Origin: Pelatocladus maniniholoensis HA4357-MV3
Lineage (GTDB): Bacteria > Cyanobacteriota > Cyanobacteriia > Cyanobacteriales > Nostocaceae
Length of the DNA: 64,000 bases
Assembly: GCA_019359115.1 (NCBI GenBank)
Contig: JAHHHW010000080.1
Span: forward strand, 1 to 64,000
Reading direction: 5' to 3'
Of this stretch, positions 1 to 8,315 are shown one piece after another; within the stretch, counting starts at the first letter, position 1, and each line of letters opens with the position of its first letter. The position numbers and the translations under genes were made by a program. The notes under the pieces were generated by a model that saw nothing but the letters and a program-made list of their open reading frames with translations, was not told the origin of the DNA and made no database searches.

Positions 1-78
1 TTCCCCAAGAACGCTTTGTCGTTGATATTACTATGCCTTGGGGGACTGGTAGCTATCCTTTTTTTATACCTGTGTTGA
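1..78 (+). CDS. C-terminal end of a probable membrane protein (partial)
   Basis: A reading frame open from the window edge encodes about 25 residues ending in a hydrophobic stretch (LSLILLCLGGLVAILFLYLC), then TGA at 76-78. A strong plus-strand terminator starts at 77, which is what one expects at the end of a plus-strand gene. Another frame is open to about 135, but it would run through the terminator, so the hydrophobic frame is preferred. Only the tail is visible, so the family cannot be named. Confidence 0.4.
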   Translation, partial: FPKNALSLILLCLGGLVAILFLYLC

Positions 79-113
79 GTTCGCGTAGAATTTACGCGAA
101 CTCATTCTTTTTT
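77..113 (+). terminator. Rho-independent terminator between convergent genes
   Basis: A perfect 11-bp stem (77-87 with 93-103, GAGTTCGCGTA arm) with a 5-nt loop is followed by a T-rich tail at 105-113. It fits the plus-strand gene ending at 78. The stop codon of the minus-strand TIR gene (102-104) lies inside the right arm, so the two convergent genes share this structure. Confidence 0.75.
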
Positions 114-674
114 GTCCAAAGTCCAATGATTTAGTTTGATAAAAATCTCTCGACCCACCACTGTTGTTACTAAGCCTACACTTCCCCAACCCGCCCATTT
201 CAAAAATTCTCTCCTGTCTATTATTGGTGGGTATTTTTGAGATGATCCAGTTCCAGTTTGTGTGTTTGGTCTGTGTCCAGTAATTCCCCAAATCAACTGT
301 TCCATTGGATCAGGATGTTGCTGTCGAAAATCTACCCAAGTTAAACCTTGAAGAAATAAAGGTAGTTGTGGCTTTGTAGGAGCATTTGATAAAAGTACCG
401 GAATAACCGGACATTGCCTATTCACAAATGCTCTTAGAAACGCATCAACTTCTTGACTTTGCCAAGGGCCAAATCCTGATTTTCCTACAAAAACTGCTGC
501 GGATGCAATCTGGTTGATCTGCTGCTCTAATGCACGTTGCCAAGAAAAACCAGGGCGTAAATGCCAAATGTCCAGCCAAGGTTTAATTCCCTTGTCTTGT
601 AACTGCTGGGCAACTTGAATAACCGCAGGCTTATCCTTACTATTGTGGCAAAGAAACACATCAAACTGTTCCAC
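102..674 (-). CDS. TIR-domain protein with C-terminal twin-arginine-like membrane anchor
   Basis: The 190-residue product starts directly with a TIR domain (residues about 3-130): FDVFLCHNSKDK strand, WLDIW, and GPWQSQE, where Glu75 sits at the position of the catalytic Glu of NAD-cleaving TIR domains. After a Ser/Thr/Gly-rich linker comes RREFLK (154-159) and a short hydrophobic segment (160-174), resembling a twin-arginine signal or membrane anchor placed internally. In cyanobacteria the TIR-anchor arrangement is often followed by a formylglycine-generating-enzyme/sulfatase-modifying domain. Here the protein stops about 16 residues after the anchor, so it may be a shortened form. The role (signalling or defence NADase) is inferred from the family. 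No partner effector gene is visible. Confidence 0.85.
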   Translation of the reverse strand: MEQFDVFLCHNSKDKPAVIQVAQQLQDKGIKPWLDIWHLRPGFSWQRALEQQINQIASAAVFVGKSGFGPWQSQEVDAFLRAFVNRQCPVIPVLLSNAPTKPQLPLFLQGLTWVDFRQQHPDPMEQLIWGITGHRPNTQTGTGSSQKYPPIIDRREFLKWAGWGSVGLVTTVVGREIFIKLNHWTLDKKE

Positions 675-922
675 TTATCACTCTCCCACGTCTGCGACAA
701 TTGCCAAAGTCTTGAGAATGACAAAAGGCAGACTTACAGATACGGTTTTGAATACAATGCGATCGCGCATATATAACTAAGCAAATTTAATTAATTCTCT
801 ATGATGATTATAAAACTCTGGTAAAATGCCCCAACACAAGCAAAATCAAAGCACCGATGTTCTATAAAATTCTTGATTATATTCAGCGATCGCACCCTGG
901 ATTTATCAATCAAAATGTCAAA

Positions 923-1540
923 CTAATCAAAGTCTGCTGGTAAATCTGGGTTGCGGTAATGTTGAAAAAGTCGGGTGATTTGTGCTGATGTTACACGCCC
1001 AATCGATAATTCGGGAATTTCATTTTCCAGGAAAAAACCCACTGCTTCTGTCTCAATGCTGGGTGTGGGGGAACCGCCAATCAGTTCGCACAGAAAAAAT
1101 AGTTTGTAAATGTAATGGGGATAGGGTGGATGTCCTTGTCTATTTCTGTCGTAGACTGCTAGGAGTTTGACAGCGCGTGTCAGATATCCTGATTCTTCAA
1201 ATATTTCTTTGACGACTACTTCACTGGGTGAAAAACCAATATCAGCCCAGCCACCAGGTAATGTCCAACAACTGTCAACTCGTTCTTTTACCAGTAATAT
1301 ACAATCATCGCGAAATACTGCACCGCGCACATCTACTTTGGGAGTCGCATATCCGACATCACGATCAAAGAGATCCAAAATATAACTCAGTTCAGCGTTG
1401 GTGTGAGTTGCCAAAATTTCCGCCGCGATCGCCTGTATTGCTTGAAACCGTTCTAGATCATACGGATTTTCAGAAAAAGTTAGCCCAGTTTGAGCGATCG
1501 CTTGTAGTTTTTGCGCCCATTCTAACCATTTGGGTTCCAT
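923..1540 (-). CDS. NUDIX hydrolase with N-terminal helical domain
   Basis: This is a hydrolase of nucleoside diphosphates linked to another moiety (ADP-ribose- or CDP-choline-like substrates are plausible; the actual one is unknown). The N-terminal about 70 residues (WLEWAQKLQAIAQTGL) match the helical domain seen in one NUDIX subfamily. The NUDIX box is GGWADIGFSPSEVVVKE followed by IFEESGY. The metal-binding KExxEE core is intact, but the first Glu of the classical GX5E box is Phe, consistent with the GGWAD subfamily. The frame extends upstream to 1597, but those 19 codons lie in G-rich repeat-like DNA, so the ATG at 1540 (MEPKWLEW) is chosen. The length of 205 residues is normal. Confidence 0.88.
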   Translation of the reverse strand: MEPKWLEWAQKLQAIAQTGLTFSENPYDLERFQAIQAIAAEILATHTNAELSYILDLFDRDVGYATPKVDVRGAVFRDDCILLVKERVDSCWTLPGGWADIGFSPSEVVVKEIFEESGYLTRAVKLLAVYDRNRQGHPPYPHYIYKLFFLCELIGGSPTPSIETEAVGFFLENEIPELSIGRVTSAQITRLFQHYRNPDLPADFD

Positions 1541-1612
1541 ATTTTTTGGGGATTGGGGATTTTGAGAAGACGCAAAGACGCGGTGAGCAAGAGACAAGGG
1601 AGAAGTGTTAAT

Positions 1613-1663
1613 AATATCTCCGTGTCTCCGCGTCCCCGTGTCCCCGTGTCCCCTCTTCCCTTA
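1613..1663. repeat. STRR: degenerate CCCCGTGTCT-type tandem repeat
   Basis: Short tandem units of the form CCGTGTCTCCGCGTCCC alternate as CCCCGTGTCC several times, directly downstream of the pgk stop. The same repeat family appears inside the barrel-protein gene near 11760-11815. This is typical intergenic repeat DNA of filamentous cyanobacteria. No terminator with a clear T-run is visible for pgk. Confidence 0.7.
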
Positions 1664-1670
1664 TCTCTAA

Positions 1671-2873
1671 TTACGCTTCATCAAGTGCTGCAATTCCAGG
1701 TAATACCTTACCTTCTAGCAACTCTAAGCTAGCGCCACCACCAGTGGAAATATGGCTCATTTGATCGGCTAAACCGACTTTTTCGACTGCTGCTACAGAG
1801 TCGCCACCACCGATGATGGTGGTTGCACCGTTTTTGCTGATGTCAGCCAAAGTGTGGGCGATCGCTTCTGTACCAACGGCAAATTTATCAAATTCAAATA
1901 CGCCCATCGGCCCGTTCCAAACTACTGACTTACAATCAGCCAAAGCGTCTTGGAACAATTTCACAGAGTCAGGTCCAATATCCAAGCCCATCCAACCATC
2001 GGGGATGTTCTCAATACTAACGGTTTGAGAATTGGCATCAGCAGCAAATTTATCAGCGACTACCACATCTGTAGGTAACAATAAGCTAACGCCCTTTTCT
2101 TTCGCTTTCGCTTCCAAAGACTTGGCTAACTCTAGCTTGTCTTCTTCCACCAAAGATTTACCAACACTCAAGCCACGGGCTTTGTAGAAAGTGAAAATCA
2201 TTCCACCGCCGATGATTAGCTTGTCGCATTTTTCTAACAGTGTTTCAATGACACCAATTTTGCTGGAAACTTTGGAACCACCAATGATTGCAGCTAAAGG
2301 ACGTTGGGGATTTTCAATTGCACTTTGCAAGTATTGCAATTCCTTTTCAACCAAATATCCAGCCACAGAAGGACTCAAAAATTGTGTTACACCCTCAGTG
2401 GAAGCATGGGCGCGGTGTGCTGTACCAAAAGCGTCGTTAACATATAAATCAGCGTTAGCCGCTAATTTCTTCGCAAATTCGGGATCATTTTTTTCTTCTT
2501 CTTTGTAAAAACGAACATTTTCCAGCAACATTACTTGTCCGTTTTGTAAAGCCCCGACTTTGGCTGCAACATCATCACCGATGCAGTCATCAGTTTTAAC
2601 AACTTCTTGTCCTAACAACTCAGAAAGACGTTTAGCAACCGGAGTCAGACGCAATTTTTCATCTACACCCTTGGGACGCCCGAAATGGCTTGCTAGAATC
2701 ACCTTAGCTCCCTTCTGCACCAAATCTTGGATAGTTGGTAGAGCTGCGCGAATGCGAGTATCATCTGTGATCTTACCTGCATCATCTACAGGTACGTTAA
2801 AATCAACCCGTACAAACGCACGTTTTCCAGACAAGTCAGTTGCAGATAAATTTGCTAAAGTTTTCTTTGACAC
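1671..2873 (-). CDS. pgk: Phosphoglycerate kinase
   Basis: This enzyme interconverts 1,3-bisphosphoglycerate + ADP and 3-phosphoglycerate + ATP in glycolysis and the Calvin cycle, in the cytoplasm. The 400-residue product is full length. The N-terminal substrate-binding segment ([12 protein letters not shown], about residues 20-31), the basic motif ASHFGRPKG, the hinge [11 protein letters not shown] and the C-terminal nucleotide loop [13 protein letters not shown] are all present. The start is GTG (CAC at 2871-2873 on the plus strand), preceded by a good SD sequence (AGGAGG at 2881-2886). The gene stands alone: NUDIX lies downstream on the same strand and the stress-protein gene diverges upstream. 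Confidence 0.98.
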   Translation of the reverse strand: MSKKTLANLSATDLSGKRAFVRVDFNVPVDDAGKITDDTRIRAALPTIQDLVQKGAKVILASHFGRPKGVDEKLRLTPVAKRLSELLGQEVVKTDDCIGDDVAAKVGALQNGQVMLLENVRFYKEEEKNDPEFAKKLAANADLYVNDAFGTAHRAHASTEGVTQFLSPSVAGYLVEKELQYLQSAIENPQRPLAAIIGGSKVSSKIGVIETLLEKCDKLIIGGGMIFTFYKARGLSVGKSLVEEDKLELAKSLEAKAKEKGVSLLLPTDVVVADKFAADANSQTVSIENIPDGWMGLDIGPDSVKLFQDALADCKSVVWNGPMGVFEFDKFAVGTEAIAHTLADISKNGATTIIGGGDSVAAVEKVGLADQMSHISTGGGASLELLEGKVLPGIAALDEA

Positions 2874-3092
2874 GTCACAAACCTCCTGATTGCCTTTTTG
2901 TTATGTTTTACATTTAGTAGACTCTATTCTGTGATTGTACAGGAGTACGTGGTGCAAAGAATTGTTAAGTGATTAGTTTCTTGTTAATTGTCTGCGGTGA
3001 CAATACCAAAACATATGGATAAATAGCCACTCTCATGCTCTACCAAAAGCAGGAAGCAGACAGTAAACTCTATCAAGCAACAGGTGAATGCA

Positions 3093-3503
3093 ATGTTCAA
3101 AAAAGTTCTGTTTCCAATTGATCAAAGTCGGGAAACTCAAGAAGCGATCAATGTCGTGATTGATGTTGTACAAAAGTACAGTAGCCGTTTAGTGCTTTTG
3201 AGTGTGGTGGAAGAACCAGATACAGATGCACCAAAAGAGGATGTCGTCATGTCCTCACCAGAAAATGTTGCCAAACTCCTAGAGACAGCTAAAACCGCAT
3301 TTTCCCAACAAGGAATTCCCACTGAAACAATTGAAAGACAGGGTAAACCCGCATTTGTCATTTGTGATGTAGCTGATGAGGTAGAAGCAAATTTAATCGT
3401 TATGGGCTGTCGGGGACTTGGTTTAACTGACGAAGGCGCTCATGAGAGTGTTACAAACCGTGTGATTAATTTGTCTCCTTGTCCGGTGTTGATTGTAACT
3501 TAA
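3093..3503 (+). CDS. Universal stress protein, UspA family
   Basis: A single-domain Usp fold of about 136 residues: the first strand FKKVLFPIDQS, a central VVEE strand, then the nucleotide-loop region VMGCRGLG with downstream SVTNRVINLSPCPVLIV. The classical ATP-binding G-2x-G-9x-G(S/T) pattern is nearly complete; the last Gly is replaced by Ser. A GTG at 3084 would add three residues, but family members begin with MFKKVLFP, so the ATG at 3093 is preferred. It is divergent from pgk with a 210-bp shared upstream region. The specific stress role is unknown. Confidence 0.9.
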   Translation: MFKKVLFPIDQSRETQEAINVVIDVVQKYSSRLVLLSVVEEPDTDAPKEDVVMSSPENVAKLLETAKTAFSQQGIPTETIERQGKPAFVICDVADEVEANLIVMGCRGLGLTDEGAHESVTNRVINLSPCPVLIVT

Positions 3504-3700
3504 GGGTGTGAGGGTGTAAGGGTGTAAGGGTGTAAGGGTGTAAGAGTATAGGGGTAGCCCTTTCAAGGTGGGTAAAAATCTTCACAAAAATACCGATTTT
3601 TGGTCTTTTCACCTTCGTGTCTTGGTGTCTTGGTGTTTCAAAAGTCGATTTTTTAACCACCCTTACACCCCATACCCTTATACCCCTACACCCTTATTAT
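3504..3700. repeat. Paired inverted STRR arrays (GGGTGTAA units)
   Basis: Downstream of the stress-protein gene is a tandem array of GGGTGTAA units (3504-3556). Near 3656-3700 the complementary CACCCTTA/CACCCCTA units occur. The two arrays are inverted relative to each other and could pair into one long hairpin in a transcript. They sit between convergent genes, the typical location for these repeats. Confidence 0.75.
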
Positions 3701-5938
3701 TTAATCAACCGTTACCCGAAAGCGAATCAAACCAGTCTGTCCACCAGGAATGTTAGCTGGCCCGACAACCACTGCACCTTTATTGTTGCTACCACCACAA
3801 ATATTGGCAAAATCTTGTAATGGTGCTAGAGGTGATAATACCTGTCCTTGGTTGCTAATTCCATTTACTGAGAGACTATTAGAAACATAGCTTGTACCTG
3901 CTGGAATTAGATCGCAGAACCTAGCATTTTGCAGTTGCTGAGTACCATCAGCCAAAAAATAAACTGTGTACTCGACTTGATCACCACTGTTTAAGGGTGG
4001 TTGGAGATTAATTTGACCAACAGGCGATCGCCCAGCTTGCTGTAATCTGTCGTCATCATTATTATTGGGGTCATTGATAAAAGTGTTGAAGCTGACACCA
4101 CTGATCGGCTGATTATTTTTAAAAGCATTGGTGATGCGCTTGACTATCCGCAGATTGGTTTCTCCAGATGCACCTACCTGACCAGGACGGAAACCAAAGT
4201 CAATGTTGAGATTTTCGGAGTTAGTGTCAGTTATATTAGCCGTTAAAGTCCTGCTGGTTGTGGCTGTGAAATCACTTGGTTGTGTCACCTCTACAGTGTA
4301 GTTACCCGGCTGCAAACCAGTAAACAAATAATTACCGTTGTTATCAGTACGAGTTGTACTCACAACTTGACCAGTACTATTGCGTAGAGTTAAGGTAACA
4401 TTAGATATTCCTGTATCACCATTATCAGCACTGCCGTTGCCATTTCGATCTGTGAACACAAAGTCCCCGATTGTACCACCAGGCGGTCGGCGCAAGCCAA
4501 AATCAACCGTATCTAACGACTGACCGGGATTCAATGTCACATCAGTTTGTCTACCACCACCAGTTGTGACATCTGGTAAGTTAGTAGGAGGAGTGACAGT
4601 TACTCTGTAAGGGCCTGCTGGCAAATTGCTAAAAGAATAATTACCGTTGGCATTGGTATTTGTTGTCTGGGTGGTATCGTCGGCAGTACCTAACTGTCCG
4701 TCAGGACCTGGTAGAGTTAGAGTGAGGGGAACATTGCCAACTCCTGGTTCGCCTGAATCTTGTTGACCGTTACCATTAGTATCATTAAAAACAGTGTCAC
4801 CAATACTACCTAGTGGTTGACGCAAGCCAAAATCAACGGTATCTAAAGACTGACCAGGATTTAGAGTCACATTAACTTGCCTACCACCACCAGTTGTGAC
4901 TTCTGAAAAGTTAGCAGGAGGAGTGACAGTTACTCTGTAAGGGCCTGGGGGCAAATTAGTGAAAGAATAATTACCATTGGCATTGGTATTTGTTGTCTGG
5001 GTGGTATCGTCAGCAGTACCTAGCTGTCCGTCGGGTCCTGGCAGAGTGAGGGTGAGGGGAACATTGCCAACTCCTGGTTCACCTAAATCTTGTTGACCGT
5101 TACCATTGGTATCATTAAAGACAGTATCACCAATGGAACCTGTTCCCGAAGGCGCACAGATAGTTATATCCGCAATACCTATAGTTTCATCTTGTTGAGG
5201 TGTTTGATTTTCGGCGTACGGTAAAGGCCCACTCTCGTAGACAATCCGAATTTGGGTGACAGGTTGAGCAAATGTCGCAAAAACATTACCTAAATTCCTA
5301 TCATTAGGTGAATTTCCTGGCCCCACACGCGGATCGGCTCCTCGCGCCACATTATTGCTAACTATTTGAGCAACTGCACCAGATCCAATGTTAGTCAGAG
5401 TAACTGGTACATTTTGACCTTGATTGGATGCAGTAACTGTAACCTGATCCTGATAAGGAAGTTCGTCTTGGCGATCGCGATCCACATCCAATAATGTCAG
5501 TGGAACAGGTAATGTCACTGGTTGAGCAAAAGTGATAGTCAGTGTTGAATTACCTTGTGGACTTTGTGTAGCATCTATTCCCCAGCGCAAATATGGACTA
5601 TTAATGCCACCATAGGGGCCAGCGACAACCCCGTAGGGAACCGGGCCAATAACTTGAGGTGGTTGATCTCGGATAAATCCTGCTGGGTTTTCCGTCATTT
5701 GAAAATTAGTACTAACGCCACCAATGTTGAAAGTTTGATTAAAGTTTGCGGTTTGAAAATTAGTTGTTCCCCAGTTGAGAGTTTCTTGTGTTGTACCAGC
5801 TGGACAACTTGCTTGTTGTGCAACAGCTTTTTCATTGGAAATACTTCCTTGCAGAGGAATTTGAGGAATAGCCAATAGCGCTGCTAGCAGCGTACCCCCA
5901 CAGGGATAAAAATTTAAATGTTTAAATAGAGTTTTCAT
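3701..5938 (-). CDS. Secreted SdrD/CNA-B-type repeat protein with DUF11-like C-terminus
   Basis: The 745-residue exported protein has a signal peptide (about residues 1-41, small-residue site near AVAQQ). A unique N-terminal beta-rich domain (about 43-265) is followed by three SdrD B-like repeats (about 266-374, 375-484, 486-583), each opening with a GxxVFxDxNGNGxxDxGE calcium-loop signature. A DUF11-like C-terminal region follows (590-745, containing VEYTVYFLADG). Repeats 1 and 2 are almost identical. There is no sortase or PEP-CTERM anchor, so it is probably secreted or held on the surface by partners. It is last in the envelope cluster, 123 bp after the OmpA gene. Function inferred: surface adhesin or matrix protein. 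Confidence 0.85.
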   Translation of the reverse strand: MKTLFKHLNFYPCGGTLLAALLAIPQIPLQGSISNEKAVAQQASCPAGTTQETLNWGTTNFQTANFNQTFNIGGVSTNFQMTENPAGFIRDQPPQVIGPVPYGVVAGPYGGINSPYLRWGIDATQSPQGNSTLTITFAQPVTLPVPLTLLDVDRDRQDELPYQDQVTVTASNQGQNVPVTLTNIGSGAVAQIVSNNVARGADPRVGPGNSPNDRNLGNVFATFAQPVTQIRIVYESGPLPYAENQTPQQDETIGIADITICAPSGTGSIGDTVFNDTNGNGQQDLGEPGVGNVPLTLTLPGPDGQLGTADDTTQTTNTNANGNYSFTNLPPGPYRVTVTPPANFSEVTTGGGRQVNVTLNPGQSLDTVDFGLRQPLGSIGDTVFNDTNGNGQQDSGEPGVGNVPLTLTLPGPDGQLGTADDTTQTTNTNANGNYSFSNLPAGPYRVTVTPPTNLPDVTTGGGRQTDVTLNPGQSLDTVDFGLRRPPGGTIGDFVFTDRNGNGSADNGDTGISNVTLTLRNSTGQVVSTTRTDNNGNYLFTGLQPGNYTVEVTQPSDFTATTSRTLTANITDTNSENLNIDFGFRPGQVGASGETNLRIVKRITNAFKNNQPISGVSFNTFINDPNNNDDDRLQQAGRSPVGQINLQPPLNSGDQVEYTVYFLADGTQQLQNARFCDLIPAGTSYVSNSLSVNGISNQGQVLSPLAPLQDFANICGGSNNKGAVVVGPANIPGGQTGLIRFRVTVD
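4480..5140. repeat. Two near-identical 330-bp intragenic repeats
   Basis: The DNA for SdrD-like repeats 1 and 2 is offset by exactly 330 bp (for example TGTTGTCTGG at 4661 and 4991) and is nearly identical in nucleotide sequence, including synonymous positions. This points to recent duplication or gene conversion rather than old divergence. Confidence 0.85.
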
Positions 5939-6061
5939 TTCTTAGTTCCTAAATATTCTATTTGAAAATAGGGATCGGGGATCGGGAATTTGGGAATGAG
6001 GAGTGTGGGAAGTGTGGGCAGAAAAATTACTTCCTTGTCCGAGATCCCCGATCCCCAATCC

Positions 6062-8257
6062 CTACCTTGGAGACTCAATTTGCAAGTCTTGTTCTTGTGG
6101 TTCGACGATGAGTTCAATACCTCGTACGTCTTTGTAGATGATTTCTGTACGGCGATCGCGTGCGTAATCTACGCGGCTATTACCTTCTGTTTTCCGTTGG
6201 GTTTCACCGAAAGAACGAATGGTCATCCGTTCTGGAGTAATACCCTTACGCAACAGGTAATTTCTCACAGCTAAGGCCCGACGTTTACCCAGTGCCAAGT
6301 TATACGCATTGCTGGCGCGAGGGTCAGTGTGACCTTCTAATTCGACAACGATGAAAGGATATTTTTGCAATACTACTGCTACCCGATCTAAGACAGCAGC
6401 ACTTTCTGCACTAATAAAGGATTTATCTAAGGCAAAGTGGACGTTATTTGGTGCTTGGATGCGGATAGTTTCTGGTGGTTCTGGTGGTGGTGGGGGTGGT
6501 GCTGGTGGTTCTGGTGGTGGTGGGGGTACTGGTCGAGAAGTACACTGTGGAGGCTGGTTTGGTATAGAACTGGGCTGCAAATTCGGTTTTGTGCCATCAG
6601 TGCCAATAATTGCTGCTAGGGCTGGTTCCGATGTCCCATATTGCGGATCGGTGGCGATCGCACTGACTACATCTCCTGTTTGCAAGTTCTCGACTGTGGC
6701 GCTAAAGTTACCACTCTGATCTACAGGTACAGTTGCCAATGGTTGACTTAATGCACCGTAACCCCGTTGATAATCACCTAAGCGGTAAATTGTTACTTGC
6801 GAACCGCGATCTGCTTTACCCTGCAAAGTAACATTGTTAGCTGTGGGCGGAAATGCCCTTTGCTTAAATTCGGGAGCATTAATCGCCCCATTCCCAGTTT
6901 CGAGGCGACGGTTAGGGGAATCACGGCGCGGGTTGGGGCCATCTCCCACTTGAAAGTCGCTCACATCCAGATTTTGCTCGGTATTCAGGTCAATACTCAA
7001 ACCTTCTAACGCCGCAAATTTATTATTTTGAATGATATTCTTAACACCAGGTTTTCTCTGACCAACATCATTTCTGGGAAAAGCCGACACCACGACCCCC
7101 GGTCCAGCTTGATAGTCAATTTCATTACCAACTACCTGGTGATTACTACCCATCAGGTAAATTGCTGACCTGCGTAAGCGTCTGCCGTTGTAAGTGATTT
7201 TGTTATTCTGAATTGTTACGCCACCTTGGGGTTTGAATAAATACACACCAGCCCCATCGTTTCCACAAATCAAATTACCTAAAATTTGCGACTTGTTTAC
7301 CAAACCTTCAAATCTCAAGGCATCAGGCATCCCGGCAATACCATTAGCAACGAGAATATTTTCTTGCACTACCGTATTTTCACCACGTACTGATGTAATT
7401 ACAGCACTGCCATCATGGTAATAAATTCGGTTACGCCGGATTGTTGTTCCTTGGGAGTTAAAAACATAAACCCCAAATGCTGAGGTTTGCTCTGGCATTT
7501 GCTCATTAGTTGTTAATCCCAGCCAGTTGTTTTCAATCACAACATTTTTGGGTGGCACGTCAGAGGCGCGGAAGGGAAAACTATCATTGGGCGGTTTTTG
7601 ACGGCTGATATCTGGAGGTGGGAAACGGTGAGCAATGACAATATCCCCTGGTGGTGTAGTGAGAGTTACTGGCTTGGGATCAGTGTCAAAAGCCAAATTT
7701 CCCAAAATCTGTTTGATCGGTTTACCCGTAAAACCGTAAATGCTCAAGCCGCGAATCGTCACACCATCAGCAACTACAGTCAATCCACGCAAAATCTCTT
7801 TATTTGCTGCGGGAGTGATTGCTACTACTGGAACAGGAATGGCAATTTCCGCCGTTGCTGAACCTTGTGAATCGTATCCTGGTTGAGTTGAGCCATCGAT
7901 AACTAATCCGGGAGTGGCTAAATCTGGTAGTTGTGTTTGTAACTCGATGGTAGTTGTAGCAGCAGGTAAATTAAACTCAATTCGAGAACCACCGCCTGTG
8001 GTTGGTGTAACCTGTGCTTTTTCGGCTGCACTGAGTTTTGCTGTTGGTAGTGTACCATTGACGATCGCGATCGCTTCCCGTAAAGTCACAGCATTATCAG
8101 GCGTAGGACTCCCATCTTGACTGCTATTTACCACCACTCGCACAGCAGGAGTGGGGGTTTGAGCAAAAGCAACTTCTGGAGGTAAAAGGTACACAGTTAA
8201 AGGTAAAAGGTAAATTATTCCTTTTGCCTTTTGCCTTCTTTCTTTCAACTTGGACAT
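6062..8257 (-). CDS. Exported beta-helix protein with C-terminal OmpA peptidoglycan-binding domain
   Basis: The 731-residue protein has a signal peptide (hydrophobic IIYLLPLTVYLLPP, cleavage near AFAQ) and a right-handed beta-helix region (about 40-420) with many IxxNxI / VIENNWLG-type rungs. A small beta-domain and a proline-rich linker (about 572-596) follow, then an OmpA_C domain (about 600-720). The OmpA domain has EGHTDPRASN, a conserved LxxGKRRALAVRNYL helix and RDRRTEI, with the Asp and Arg that bind diaminopimelate. It should reside in the periplasm or outer membrane, tethered to peptidoglycan. Codons for the hydrophobic core of the signal peptide lie in AAAGGTAAAAGG-type repeat DNA (about 8175-8240). 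The SD sequence AGGAG precedes the ATG. It is third in the four-gene cluster, 58 bp after the barrel gene. Confidence 0.88.
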   Translation of the reverse strand: MSKLKERRQKAKGIIYLLPLTVYLLPPEVAFAQTPTPAVRVVVNSSQDGSPTPDNAVTLREAIAIVNGTLPTAKLSAAEKAQVTPTTGGGSRIEFNLPAATTTIELQTQLPDLATPGLVIDGSTQPGYDSQGSATAEIAIPVPVVAITPAANKEILRGLTVVADGVTIRGLSIYGFTGKPIKQILGNLAFDTDPKPVTLTTPPGDIVIAHRFPPPDISRQKPPNDSFPFRASDVPPKNVVIENNWLGLTTNEQMPEQTSAFGVYVFNSQGTTIRRNRIYYHDGSAVITSVRGENTVVQENILVANGIAGMPDALRFEGLVNKSQILGNLICGNDGAGVYLFKPQGGVTIQNNKITYNGRRLRRSAIYLMGSNHQVVGNEIDYQAGPGVVVSAFPRNDVGQRKPGVKNIIQNNKFAALEGLSIDLNTEQNLDVSDFQVGDGPNPRRDSPNRRLETGNGAINAPEFKQRAFPPTANNVTLQGKADRGSQVTIYRLGDYQRGYGALSQPLATVPVDQSGNFSATVENLQTGDVVSAIATDPQYGTSEPALAAIIGTDGTKPNLQPSSIPNQPPQCTSRPVPPPPPEPPAPPPPPPEPPETIRIQAPNNVHFALDKSFISAESAAVLDRVAVVLQKYPFIVVELEGHTDPRASNAYNLALGKRRALAVRNYLLRKGITPERMTIRSFGETQRKTEGNSRVDYARDRRTEIIYKDVRGIELIVEPQEQDLQIESPR

Positions 8258-8315
8258 TACTCACTCCTATGGCACCACGTATGAAAACAATGAAGTAGGA
8301 TAGGATGAAATTTTT

